From Candidula unifasciata (lineage: Eukaryota > Mollusca > Gastropoda > Stylommatophora > Geomitridae), in assembly GCA_905116865.2 (NCBI GenBank), contig CAJHNH020006902.1:516849-580848 (forward strand): a stretch of 64,000 nt of DNA. Reading direction: 5' to 3'. Shown in pieces: positions 50,761 to 62,059 of the stretch (positions are counted from its first letter, which is position 1; the number at the start of each line of letters is the position of its first letter). The notes under the pieces are model-generated. The model had not been told where the DNA came from and ran no database searches. It saw only the letters and a list, made by a program, of their open reading frames with translations. Both the position numbers and the translations under genes were made by a program.

Positions 50761-50766
50761 AATAAA
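50761..50766 (+). terminator. Polyadenylation signal of DCAF13
   Basis: AATAAA 70 bp after the stop codon at 50689-50691, the first such hexamer after the CDS, in a T-rich context. Confidence 0.75.
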
Positions 50767-51329
50767 GATTTATTTTATGCTTACTGAAATGTTACGTAAA
50801 ATGTTTTTTTTTAAATAGTAGCAGAAGCAAACGTTAGATAGCTGTGTTTCTGAGCGACTTTGAGTAATAGAGTTCCTTCCCCGTGGCAGATGGTTTAAAA
50901 AATATTGTTCTTGTAATTTTCAAACAATAGTACAAGAGTTGTAATGTGAAAAGGGTTAAAACCTCTCCATGCAGTGTTTCTAAAGACAACAGCCGTTCAC
51001 TTTAGCCAGCGTTCATTGTGGAGACAGCACAGAAATTGTTTTGAGTGATTTGAATTGTTTTTCTTTCCCTTTACTTCTGTGGCCATGTGGGTTCCAGTAC
51101 AAAGACATTCTATGTAATCAAATTTTCTTTAGTGTCTCCTATGCAACATCAGCATCTTTTACTCACCTCTTGATTACCGGAATTTGTTTAGTTCTCTACC
51201 AAAGCTCTACATTAGTGCTTCCGGCATACCAAATAATTCCCCCTATTCTGCGTAGATACTAGTAACGTGTGAAATGAATTTATTGGTAATATTTCAGTTT
51301 GGGCCATATCTAGAAATGGGTTTAGGGAA

Positions 51330-51435
51330 ATGTATTGGGAGGTAAAGTCTGCCAGCCTGACGCTGACTGCATCAGCCATCAAGTGCTGTTGCTGACTGGC
51401 CTGACCCCATTTACTTAGAGGCTTGAAGAGTCCTT
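51330..51435 (+). repeat. SINE-A fragment
   Basis: GGAGGTAAAGTCTGCCAGCC, TGACGCTGACTGCATCAGCC and GAGTCCTTTACTTTAC match the 3' half of the SINE at 57405-57665. Confidence 0.7.
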
Positions 51436-51614
51436 TACTTTACAACATACACTGTTATGTTTGGGCCATTGAAAGATGTTCGATTCATATAATAGCATTT
51501 GAGTCTTGAGGGTAAGTGTGTGAGTCATACATGGAAGGGGGTGTGAGTCATAGACAGTTGCAACTGTAGCTGCTTAGCCATTTATCAATTATTGTATGTG
51601 GCTTGGTAGGGGAT

Positions 51615-52140
51615 GAGCCGAAGAACAATTGTCACAGCACTGTCTTCATTCCCTGACAGTGTGTAGAACGATTGTCACAGCACTGTCTTCATTCCCTGAC
51701 AATGTGTAGAACAATTGTCACAGCACTGTCTTCATTCCCTGACAGTGTGTAGAACGATTGTCACCGCACTGTCTTCATTTCCTGACAATGTGTAGAACGA
51801 TTGTCACAGCACTGTCTTCATTTCCTGACAATGTGTAGAACGATTGTCACTGCACTGTCTTCATTTCCTGACAGTGTGTAGAACGATTGTCACAGCACTG
51901 TCTTCATTTCCTGACAATGTGTAGAACGATTGTCACAGCACTGTCTTCATTTCCTGACAATGTGTAGAACGATTGTCACCGCACTGTCTTCATTTCCTGA
52001 CAGTGTGTAGAACGATTGTCACAGCACTGTCTTCATTCTCTGACAGTGTGTAGAACGATTGTCACAGCACTGTCTTCATTTCCTGACAATGTGTAGAACG
52101 ATTGTCACCGCACTGTCTTCATTCTCTGACAGTGTGTCAG
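51615..52140 (+). repeat. 43-bp minisatellite, 12 units
   Basis: GTGTAGAACGATTGTCAC, (A/C)GCACTGTCTTCATT and (T/C)CCTGACAAT or CAGT, period exactly 43 bp, in the intergenic space after DCAF13. Confidence 0.95.
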
Positions 52141-52319
52141 AGTCCACGTCAGATGCTGTCTGGCCCACGTTACGGGGAAAAAATACAAACAGTTCTTTGT
52201 GCACATACAAATTTATTAGTTATAGAAACATTGATGAAGGCATGACATTTTGAACACAGTCCCACTGTCAACTACCGTTTGTATTCACTGAACTTTTTCA
52301 ATGGGGGGGGGGGGGGGGG

Positions 52320-52510
52320 CTGAGGATTTAGGGCTGCATGACTAGTGCTGTCGCCCCCAGACCGCATGTTGGATTGTATCCCCCCCCCCCCCCCCCCCCC
52401 CCCCCAACAACAACAACAAAAAATCCATGACCTGACCGGGGATTTGAACCTGGATCTCCCGCATAAGAGCCCTGTATTCTTAACCGCTCGGACAGCAACT
52501 CCTCAAGTAA
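52320..52510 (-). repeat. tRNA-derived repeat with a poly-C run
   Basis: Reversed, 52410-52510 reads TGCTGTCCGAGCGGTTAAG (A-box region like tRNA-Leu/Ser) and AGGTTCAAATCCCCGGTCAG (B box). The acceptor stem does not close and it is followed by a C/G homopolymer at 52380-52405, so this is a SINE head or tRNA pseudogene and not a functional tRNA. Confidence 0.65.
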
Positions 52511-52589
52511 AACCATTCAGTGTGAACTGGCAACGAGGATCTACTAAGTTAGTTGTGTCAGTTGAGGTGTCTACCCTTTCTCTTTTTGT

Positions 52590-52920
52590 GTATCTTGTTT
52601 CTAACTCATACCATCATCATCATGTAGCAGGTGCTTTGCAGAACGCCGCTCTCATCACAGTCTGCCTGAAAGAAACTCGGTGTCTCGCCAGTTCTCCCAC
52701 TCAAGGTGTCACTTATATCCAGTGCCCATCTTCGTGTCGGTCGGCCCCTGCCCCTCCTTTCTGGTACCATGCCTTCTGCTATAATTTTTTCCAGTCCGTT
52801 AGGGCGCTTGATATGACCTAAATATTTGAGCTTCTGAGAAAGAATGCTGTTTATTAGCCAATCTTCTTTGATGTTTCCACGCTGTAGAGGACGGTAAACA
52901 CACTGCGGTGTGGCCAACGC
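52590..52920 (-). pseudogene. LINE C-terminal remnant
   Basis: The minus strand reads NIKEDWLINSILSQKLKYLG, HIKRPNGLEKIIAEGMVPER, RGRGRPTRRWALDISDTLSG and FFQADCDESGVLQSTCYMMM: the same tail as 1900-2230 and 34760-35100, here in a single frame for 103 codons and the best preserved of the three. Confidence 0.85.
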
Positions 52921-52964
52921 AGCTAACTTTTACCAGTTGGTGCAATTATAAATTATGCTGATTT

Positions 52965-53115
52965 CCATCTGGTCTCTACACATAAATTTATGTTCACTGC
53001 AGTAATAGAATTGTTTTACAAGCATTACTGTGGAGACTGCAGTAATAGAATTGTTTTACAAGCATTACTGTAGAGACTGCAGTAATAGAAATTGTTTTAC
53101 AAGCATTACTTCAGT
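52965..53115 (+). repeat. 40-bp tandem repeat, 3 units
   Basis: GCAGTAATAGAATTGTTTTA, CAAGCATTACTGT(A/G)GAGACT repeated three times in the DCAF13-BLOC1S5 intergenic space. Confidence 0.9.
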
Positions 53116-53720
53116 TAGAGTTCAATGAAATACAGGGGTGTCATCATACATCTGTTAATACAAAAATATCCCGATAGCTTCTTTCTCTGTGTTTGTCCTG
53201 AAAAGGGAGGTTGGCACACTGTCTTTTTTACAATTAAGCTGCACTTTTCTGTCCAACACATTCAGTTTCAGGAAAATCACAGTTTGTTACCCGTTACAAC
53301 TATGCTTGTTACCGGGGGCAGGCATAGCCCCCACCCTAATTTTGGGGGCCTAGAACCCACACCTGGAATCACTATACAATGTAACAGTCACATCTACATT
53401 GTAAGAAAGACTAAGACCATATAATGCTAACACAACAGTTTCACATACTGTTTTAACAATGAACAATAGTTTCATCATACACTCATTAATACCTCACTAT
53501 ACACTTGTTAACACAAATTGCCATTAACAAAGGGCTCATCATGCACGTTAACAGTCTTAGCATATTTTTGTTAACATAATACTCTAATCATACACTTAAC
53601 ACAGCAATGTCACCATACATTCTCAGCATCCACTTGTGTTACTACAAAGTGTTAACACAGCAGCCTCTACACATCTGACAAAACATCTACAACCCAACGA
53701 ACGCGAACACTGGAGACAGA
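53116..53720. other. BLOC1S5 3'-side sequence
   Basis: Probably includes the 3' UTR of BLOC1S5 on the minus strand. I see no convincing polyadenylation hexamer close to the stop codon. No other feature is recognised. Confidence 0.35.
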
Positions 53721-56700
53721 TTACAGAACTGAGGTCGTGCCTTCTCGGAGTTTCTCCTCCAGTTCGGCATAATGCTTGTGCAGACTGTCTACCTTGTTTT
53801 TAAACTCTTCATCAACGTTGCTGCTGCGAATGACCTGGCCTGCCATGAACTCTGCCCACTTCTGTTCTCTGGAAGTTCTCTGTGACTCCAGCCAGTCCTG
53901 GTGAAACATGTGAAGCAAATACTGAATGTTCACAAACTTGTATGTGTCTACTATACATGTACCATGTGTGTACAATACACGTACCATGTGTGTACAATAC
54001 ACGTACCATGTGTGTACAATACACGTACCATGTGTGTACAATACACGTACCATGTGTGTACAATACATGTACCATGTGTGTACAATACACATACCATGTG
54101 TGTAAAATACACATACCATGTGTGTACAATACACGTACCATGTGTGTACAATACACGTACCATGTGTGTAAAATACACATACCATGTGTGCACAATACAC
54201 GTACCATGTGTGTACAATACATGTACCATGTGTGTACAATACACATACCATGTGTGTACAATACACATACCATGTGTGTACAATACACGTACCATGTGTG
54301 TACAATACACGTACCATGTGTGTACAATACACGTACCATGTGTGTACAATACACGTACCATGTGTGTACAATACACGTACCATGTGTGTATAATACACGT
54401 ACCATGTGTGTATAATACACGTACCATGTGTGTACAATACACGTACCATGTGTGTATAATAGACGTACCATGTGTGTACAATACACGTACCATGTGTGTA
54501 TAATACACGTACCATGTGTGTACAATACATAATACACGTACCATGTGTGTACAATACACGTACCATGTGTGTACAATACACGTACCATGTGTGTACAATA
54601 CACGTACCATGTGTGTACAATACACATACCATGTGTGTACAATACACATACCATGTGTGTACAATACACGTACCATGTGTGTACAATACACATACCATGT
54701 GTGTACAATACACGTACCATGTGTGTACAATACACATACCATGTGTGTACAATACACGTACCATGTGTGTACAATACACATACCATGTGTGTATAATACA
54801 CGTACCATGTGTGTACAATACACATACCATGTGTGTATAATACACATACCATGTGTGTACAATACACATATCATGTGTGTATAATACACATACCCATAAG
54901 TCAACATCCACCAAACAAGCAAAGAGATTTTACCAGAAAGAAGACAAATAGCTAAACAGAAATGGATGACTGAAGAAATTTTAAAGTTAATGGATGACAA
55001 AGAAGAATATAACAAGATAAATAAAGAAATAAGGCATAAATGTATGAAGGCAAAAGAAGAGTGGCTAAATTAGCAATGCAATAAAATTTAACACAGTCCT
55101 GTTAAGGATGCAAAAAGTCTGCACAAACAAATTAACGATCTAACTGGAAGAAAGATACGAGTAAACACATAATGTCTGAAATCAAAAGCAGGAGAGATAT
55201 TAATGGAGGAAGATGATATAATAACTAGATGGAATGAACAAAAAGAGTTGTATGATAGAAAGAGAGCAGAATTACCAGAAGAAAGAAATTTAGAAAAAGG
55301 AAAAAGTGAGCGATGCTATAAAACATGAAGAAAGAAAAGTCAACTGGGCCAGATGAAATTTCGGTAGAAGAAATATAAATACTGGGGGAAATTTGGGGTA
55401 GAAATATTTAATCTGACGCTTCACAGTGTATGCAGTAGGACAACAGAAAAAGAAGAATGCTGCCAAAGGAGGACTTATGTAATTCAACAAGGTGATGATG
55501 ATGAAGGACTAGCATTATGGTGGGAAGTAACTTTGTTTTCCATTGCTGGCAAAAATTTAAAAAAAACCAATGCCACACATTTACTATGTGAACAAAATGA
55601 AAAGATTTCATTTTGTTTTAAATTTACATTCATTTTTAATGAGGGGGGAAAAAGAAGTGTCAGGATAAGATTTCATCAGCACAGGAGCTCAATCAGGGAA
55701 TGGATTAAATTTGTACCTTGAGTCTTTCCTGTATTTGAATGCAGGTATATTGTTATGTTAATTCTTTCAACACTATTTGTGACCTATTCTTCTGTACAGA
55801 AACATTTCAGTCTCAGACTTTCTAGCTACCTGTTCAATGTCTAAGTTTCTGGACTCGGCCCTTCTCTCAAACACATGTGTAAACAGTAACATATACAAAC
55901 TGGACAACACAAAGTCGTACCGTCTTCTGTTCTACGTCCTGTAGAATCTGGTGACACTGGTTCTTGGCTTTATCCACTGAGAAAACAAGCAGAGTTGATT
56001 TCAGAATAAGCGGTATCTGAGAATTTCATCGCTACGAGATACTCGGGTAAGAAATCACTGACCGCCACAAAAGAGAATAGAATCATTTTCACTCTGAGCA
56101 GAACAATATCATCTACAAAACAATTTTTAAACTGCGTATGTGAACAACAATAAATTATCAACTTCTATAGACCAAGCATCCCAAGAAAGTTTATGTCAAC
56201 AATCATAAATTACTTAATTTTACGAAGAAAAACAACAAAAAAGCACCTGGCAAAGCAGGTAGAATGCTAGTCTTGTGCAATAGACTCGAGTAAAGTGGTT
56301 TTTTTTTATATTGGGGGGGGGGGGGGTGTAAAAAACGTAATCTGCAATTTGCGGTGGCTTGACTAGCCATGTGACCCCAAAAATCTCAGGTCCAAGGCCA
56401 CCCTGCGCGACACTGCCCTCAACAGTGCTAAACACAGGCTGTTAAGAGAGGAAGAAAGACCCCTATCAAGTGCTGGGTCTTTTTCGAAGTCACAGAGGCG
56501 AGGAACCAACTGTTTGCGACAAATAAGCCCGATCTGTAAAATGACTGCAGGCAAAACACACATTCTGGACCAAGATTAAAGTCCAGAAGTGGACGAACAG
56601 CCAGAACTTTCTGCCGGAGTTTATGGCTGGTGATCACTTAACAAAAAGAAGTAGTTAAGGATTTGTTAATGCCAGGGAGAAAAATACAAATGATCACCTG

Positions 56701-59700
56701 CAGTTTGTGTGACTTTGACAGCCATGTGACCCAAAATCTCAGGTTTAAAACCACCCTGCCTACACCACATCGCTTACATAATCCTGCCTACACCACCCTG
56801 TCTGCACAACATTGCTTACACCACCCTGTCTACACCACATTGCTTACACCACCCTGCCTACACCACCCAACCTACACCACATTGCTTACACCACCCTCAG
56901 GGTGATAAAGACAGCTATGGAAAGAGAAGACAACCATACATCAAGTGATGGGTCAGTCTCACCTGAGTCCTTCAGTTGTACCAGGTGAGAGTCCAGCTGT
57001 TCTGTTAAAGATGGCCAGGTTTTGTCTCTGCTCTCTATGACCAGTTCAAAAGTTTGGGTCAGTGCTGGCATCTCACGATCTCCTCTCTTTTCCTACACAA
57101 CACATAAACACTGGATTCTCTTAATCAACTCATTACTTTCAAGTCCACGTAGGTCAAACTCGGATAAGTCGCATTTTGGTTAAGTCGACATGACCAGCTT
57201 AGTTCGGGCAATTTTCTCTATTGTCTGTGCTGTCTGGATAAATAGAAATCCTGATAAGTGGAAGCATTTTCTTAGGTCCCTGCGACTTCTACTTATTCAG
57301 ACTCGACTATTATTTTTTTAAAACACTAACACAAATGTGTTGGGATTTTTAAAACCAAATATTGCATGATAGCGACAACTAGGGAGAATACTTTTCATTC
57401 AGGGAACGGCTGTGGTCTAACGGCTAGATGCTCGCCTGCGGATCGGAAGGTCGTGGATTCAGGTCCTAATGGGGACTAGACTTTTCTCAAAAATGACCTT
57501 GACTTCCAGGTTGACCCAGCCTTGAGTGGGTACCAGGTACGGTCCTGGGAAGTAAAGCTGGCCAGCGTGACACTGACTACATTATCCATCAAATGCTATT
57601 TGGTCTATAAAATATAGGTCTAGCCCTATATACCTGACGGGGCTGGAAAAGGGTCCGTTACTTTTTACTTTTCATTTATTCCTTCATTGTCCTATTTTGC
57701 CATTATATGTCACATAACGCTCACAATCTCATTTCTCCATTCTGTTCTATTCTATGTAATCAGTTCAATATCATGAATGGAATCAAGTCCCGCAACTTTG
57801 GCTTCCACCAAGGGAGAATACTGCTATCTCTGTATAGCTACCACAGATAATATAAAGGAGTCTCACACACAACTATCCACCCATACTGGAAGTGGGTCAC
57901 TTTCTATCCACCCATACTGGAAGTGGGTCACTTTCTAACCACCCATACTGGAAGTGGGTCACTTTCTATCCACCCATACTGGAAGTGGGTCACTTTCTAA
58001 CCACCCGGTGCCCAAATATAATTGTTATATTGTTGAACCCGGATGTCTGGGATTCACTAATGTTGGATCTGCATTGGAATAGTCACTGGTTGTCAGTTCT
58101 TCTTTCATTCGCTTGAAATAAATTATCTATATCTGCAATACTGCCTGTAGTATGAACTTCACTGTCTTTTTGACAAATATAGATATATTTCCTTGACAGA
58201 GACAAATATATTCCCTATTGCGTTTATGCTTGGCATCCTGAAAGCTGTGGTGCGCCTCCTGGCTGGTTGCCTCCGACTTCAGCACCCTATTTTGCTAGGG
58301 TAAGCTGTGGTCTTACTTTCGACTCCTGTGTTTACAATAAGATTGTGGTTCGAACAGCTACATTAATTGTTATTTCAACACAACAGCCGCTGCGGCTGTT
58401 TGACAGGATAAATTTCATCATAACACCCCTAAACCACAGAATACTTAGTTTCCATGAATAATAAAATATACATTACAAACCAATTTGTAATAAAGCCACT
58501 GTGTTATTTTAAAAAACATAATAAAATGTAAATTAAAAAAAAAAAATAATATCACGTCACCATAAAAGTATCTTGGTGCTGCTATCCCTGGGTATCAGTT
58601 TTTCAGGCTGCACTCGTGGAGGAGAACGTTTTAAGTTTCAATATGGAAGAGTTATTCTTGTGCATCCCTGTGTGTATTGCTAGGCTCCATTTTGAAGATC
58701 AAAGAACAGAACCATTGTCTCCCCTAACAAGCATTGTCTTCCCTGACAAGCACTGTCTCCCCTGACAAGCACTGTCTCCCCTGACAAGCACTGTCTCTAC
58801 TGACAACCATTGCCTTCCCTGACAAGCACTGTCTCCCCTGACAAGCACTGTCTCTACTGACAACCATTGTCTCCCCTAACAAGCATTGTCTCCCCTAACA
58901 AGCATTGTCTCCCCTAACAAGCACTGTCTTCCCTAACAAGCATTGTCTCCCTAACAAGCATTGTCTCCCCTAACAAGCATTGTCTCCCCTAACAAGCATT
59001 GTCTTCCCCCTAACAAGCATTGTCTCCCCTAACAAGCATTGTCTCCCCTAACAAGCACTGTCTTCCCTAACAAGCATTGTTTCCCCCAACAAGCACTGTC
59101 TCCCTTAACAAGCATTGTCTCCCCTAACAAGCATTGTCTCCCCTAACAAGCATGTCACTGGAGGTGAATAATTAGCCGGTTTTCCTTCAAAGTCAGGTGC
59201 ATCTGCCTGAAAGGCAAGGAGCCAACAGTCTGGATACAAATAAGGCAGACCTGTAAAACAGATATGCATGCGAAACTCAAGTTCTGGACCAAGGCCAATG
59301 ATCAAAGAGGGACAAGCAACCAGAACTTCCAGCCAGAGTTTACAGCTGGTGAACAAAAAGAAGAATTCTTCAACAAAGTCTCTCTCTATCCATTCTGTCT
59401 CAGGCCAATGTCCACCCCTTATCCGTCACTAGAATGTATTCCAGCATTTCTCTTATCACATGGCAAAGCTATGCTGACTATCATCCCCTTCTGCTGCCTG
59501 TACCATGACTCCTGTCTCAGCTGATCATATTAAGACTTTCATGCTGTCAGCTGATCATATTCAGGCTTTCATGCTGTCAGCTGATCATATTTAGGCTTTC
59601 ATGCTGTCAGCTGATCATATTCAGACTTTCATGCTGTCAGCTGATCATATTCAGGCTTTCATGCTGTCAGCTGATCATATTTAGGCTTTCATGCTGTCAG

Positions 59701-60277
59701 CTGATCATATTCAGGCTTTCATGCTGTCAGCTGATCATATTCAGGCTTTCATGCTGTCAGCTGATCATTTTCAGGCTTTCATGCTGTCAGCTGACAGTAT
59801 TTTTATCATTAAAAGAAGAGCAGCAGGAAAAGGAAGAGAAAGAGCATCAGAAGAAAAAAAAATAAGTAACAAAAGAAAAAAGACACCTTCTGATGTGTAA
59901 GACTGAATATTATAACTCTGTATTTTATAACAAATAACTCCATGTTTTCACACAGATCCTTAGGGCAAATAGATGCACTGCTCCTCAGCAAGCATATCAT
60001 TAAAAATGACTATAAAGGATTTGCTGAAATCGGATGTTGTGGGCCAAAAAGCACATATTTCACCACCTAGCTGTAAACCACAACATAAGATGTTGATGAT
60101 CCTTTAATGGCAAAGAAGAACAAGAAGAAGAGAAAGAAGGAGAACAATGTTAGAGTCATACAGAAGCTTCTACTGGTACAAGGTGCACACCCACCTCAAA
60201 CTCCTTGACAAAATTGTTAGTCAGCCCCTGCAGTGCAGCGCGGTGATTGAACAATCTGATGTAGATGTCCGTTACAT
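53721..60277 (-). CDS. BLOC1S5: BLOC1S5 (muted) homologue, four exons, 5' end not found
   Basis: Subunit 5 of BLOC-1, a cytosolic coiled-coil complex that sorts endosomal cargo to lysosome-related organelles. Exons in transcript order: 60277-60195, 57092-56963, 55976-55921, 53897-53721, all GT-AG with matching phases (0, 1, 0 at the three junctions). They encode VTDIYIRLFNHRAALQG and NNFVKEFE, then EKRGDREMPALTQTFELVIE and QLDSHLVQLKDS, then VDKAKNQCHQILQDVEQKT, then DWLESQRTSREQKWAEFM, NVDEEFKNKVDSLHKHYAEL and EEKLREGTTSVL with TAA. This parallels the vertebrate protein from its RLLDHR-VKEFEEKRG-LREM segment to a Q-W-x-x-FM ... VDEE ... YAEMEKDL end. About 147 codons are recovered. The first exon (start codon and the short N-terminus) should lie above 60277 but could not be identified. 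It is convergent with DCAF13, with stop codons 3 kb apart. A 22-bp array fills much of the last intron. Confidence 0.88.
53943..54895 (-). repeat. 22-bp minisatellite in the last BLOC1S5 intron, about 43 units
   Basis: On the gene's strand the unit is ATGGTACGTGTATTGTACACAC. Each unit contains ATG followed by GTACGT (or GTATGT), a moderate donor-like sequence. The array ends about 45 bp before the last-exon acceptor at 53898. With 22 bp and no stops it is open in all six frames, so the 350-400-codon ORFs here (THGTCIVHTWYVYC) are artefacts; only their last 58 codons are the real exon. Confidence 0.95.
54900..55430 (+). pseudogene. LINE endonuclease-RT linker remnant in the last BLOC1S5 intron
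   Basis: Across frames: KWMTEEILKLMDDKEEYNKI, NKEIRHKCMKAKEEWLN, AKSLHKQINDLTGRK, KAGEILMEEDDIITRWNEQ, ELYDRKRAELPEERN, KKEKSTGPDEISVEEI. These are the blocks just before RT motif 1 of a LINE. The element is cut at both ends and contains frameshifts. Confidence 0.75.
56555..56895 (+). repeat. Repeat C fragment, then degenerate CCACCCTGCCTACA repeats
   Basis: 56555-56645 has GAAGTGGACGAACAGCCAG and AACTTTCTGCCGGAGTTTA, the tail half of repeat C. 56750-56895 is an irregular array of CCTACACCAC, CTTACACCAC and CTGTCTACAC 10-12-mers. Between them, CAGCCATGTGACCC with AAAATCTCAGG matches 56360-56400. Confidence 0.7.
57405..57665 (+). repeat. SINE-A, full-length tRNA-derived copy
   Basis: Starts with a tRNA-like head: GGTCTAACGGCTAGATGC (A box) and GTGGATTCAGGTCC (decayed B box). 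The SINE body follows: CTTTTCTCAAAAATGACC, GTGGGTACCAGGTACGG, TAAAGCTGGCCAGCGTGAC and AATATAGGTCTAGCCCTATA, then a T-rich 3' end. It lies in the BLOC1S5 intron. Confidence 0.9.
57866..58005 (+). repeat. 31-bp minisatellite, about 4.5 units
   Basis: ATCCACCCATACTGGAAGTG followed by GGTCACTTTCT, repeated with ATCC/AACC alternation. Confidence 0.95.
58720..59155 (+). repeat. 19-bp minisatellite, about 22 units
   Basis: GTCTCCCCTAACAAGCATT with CACT, TTCC and TACTGACAACC variants, in a BLOC1S5 intron. It runs into a repeat C copy at 59175. Confidence 0.95.
59175..59365 (+). repeat. Repeat C copy
   Basis: AAAGTCAGGTGCATCTGCC, GCAAGGAGCCAACAGTCTG, CATGCGAAACTCAAGTTC and TTTACAGCTGGTGAAC, followed by AAAAAGAAGAA: forward orientation with the (GAA)-type tail. 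Confidence 0.8.
59515..59798 (+). repeat. 30-bp minisatellite, 9 units
   Basis: ATGCTGTCAGCTGATCATAT followed by TCAGGCTTTC, with T(T/C)AGAC/GGC variants. The SADHIQAFML ORF reflects the 30-bp period. Confidence 0.95.
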
Positions 60278-60689
60278 CTGCAAATATCAACAACTTCATG
60301 AGGCTCATGTGGAACTTATGGAAGACAACGAACATTAAATCCAGTGAATCCACACAATGGCATTAGTCAAAAGGTCTATTCTTCTTCTGTTCATTCATCC
60401 GAATGACATAACTGTGCTGTGCCTGTTTATATGACACCGTTTTGCTGACATATTCCACTTCGTCAAGCATTTTTTGACCGGGTATCAATGTTTTATGGGA
60501 CATAACATAGCCTTATTTGTGGTAGGTTTTTTGGTCCCTTTATCTACAGGTGTTGCCTCTGAAGAACCCGTCCTGGGCAACTGCATGTCAACTGGTCGTC
60601 CCTCAAGAGAAGACAGGGGCAGATAACTGGTATTCTCTGTCAAGGTCTATTCTAAAGTGTTGATGGAGTGTCTTCAAGATGTTGCAGGG

Positions 60690-61170
60690 CAGAATCTTCT
60701 TCTTCACATTCCTGAGCTCCATTGGCAAATGCTGGTTGTTCGTCCACTTCTGGACTTTAGTTTTGACTCCCAGTCCTTTTAAGGACGAAATTTTTCGTTA
60801 TTTGAAGCCCTACTCTGGCTCTTGCCAGGGGCCACAATATAGCCTGACCATAAATATGGCTTAAAGACTGAACGCGGTTTCTGGGACCTCTCCACTGTGA
60901 TCCTCACCCACATGGTGGCACATTGTGTCATAGGGTGTTTATCGCTTGTGTGATGTCCTGGTGGGGTAGAAAGTCAGTCAGTCATCCACAACTTGACTTT
61001 TGCATAAACTTTCGGTTTCACAGATATGGCCTATTTGTATGCAGACTGTTTGTTTCTTGCCTCTCAGGCAGACGAAACTCTGACTCTGAAGGAAACAACC
61101 CTAACTAGTAGCCTCTTAAGACATGCTTGTTAGGGGGCAGTAGGCCTATTCTTTGTTCCCCCCCAGAACC
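60690..61170 (-). repeat. Two repeat C fragments
   Basis: 60690-60790 has CTTCTTCTTCACATTCCTGA and GGTTGTTCGTCCACTTCTGG; 61000-61170 has TTCACAGATATGGCC, TGCCTCTCAGGCAGACG and TTAAGACATGCTTGTTAGG. Together they look like one reversed copy interrupted at about 60790-60995 by unrelated sequence. Confidence 0.65.
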
Positions 61171-61639
61171 TATATGGAAATAGTCATATTTGACAAAAGG
61201 TATTTTCTAAACTGTTGATGGAATTTCTTCAAGACTTGCAGGGATCAAATCTCACCTCTAACAATATGCTCCGTTGTCATCCTGACAAAATACAGGCTCT
61301 TGCCTGTAAGCCCCGGCTATATGTTGACTGCCGGCTGATTTCTAAACTTTCACTTAAATCTGAAAAAAAATATAACATCAGAGAATTGCACTGACAGCTT
61401 AAAAAACAACAACAAATCAGCAGAAACCTCCACATAGTGTCATCCTGAGGCAAGGGCCTCTGGGCACTAGCCCTGGTAACTCTTAATATTGAAGTTATAT
61501 CTGATATTTTATTTAACTATCTTATGGCTGTGTTTCCATATTTGAATGAGATACCACCATTTAATTTACGTGTACCAGCTTTGTGCAGCACGTTATAATA
61601 ATCAGTTTAAATCATCAGCTTATTTTTACCAAAATATAA

Positions 61640-61920
61640 AAAAAAAAAGTAAAGGACCCTTTCCACGCCTTTAGGCATATAGGGCATATAGGGCTAGACC
61701 TATATTTTTATAGACCAACGGCACAAGATGGGTGATGTGGTCAGCATCACGCCGGCCGCCTCTACTTCCCGGGATTGCACCCGGTACCCACTCAAGGCTG
61801 GGTCGACCTGGGAGCCAAGGTCATTTTTGAAGAAAAGTCCGTCTCCGCCAGGGAGCGAACCCACGACCTTCCGATCCGCGGCGCACGTCTAGCCGCTCTG
61901 CCACGGCGACTCCCCTTTAC
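61640..61920 (-). repeat. SINE-A, full-length reversed copy
   Basis: Reversed, the head reads GAGTCGCCGTGGCAGAGCGG, CTAGACGTGCGCC and GTCGTGGGTTCGCTCCC (a good B box). The body has GGTACCGGGTGCAATCCC and CATCACGCCGGCCGCC (as written on plus). It is the best preserved SINE-A in the window. Confidence 0.9.
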
Positions 61921-62059
61921 CAAAATATATGTTGTTGTTATCGATCCAGCGGCGCATGAGCTTTCGCCCTTTGGCCCAATGCCATGTAGTGGAATTTGCA
62001 TGTTTTCACAAGCTGTTCTTTTCCTCCGTACAAGGTGTTCCACTTGTCTGGTCTCGGAG

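Noticed and set aside
52410..52510. Functional tRNA gene
   Set aside because: A and B boxes are visible, but the acceptor stem does not pair and the head is followed by a homopolymer; it is a tRNA-derived repeat.
53721..55015. 350-400-codon ORFs of THGTCIVHTWYVYC repeats
   Set aside because: Readthrough of a 22-bp intronic array; only the last 58 codons of the 397-codon frame are the BLOC1S5 terminal exon.
57405..57490. Functional tRNA gene at the head of SINE-A
   Set aside because: The B box is changed and the sequence continues into the SINE body shared with 61640-61920.
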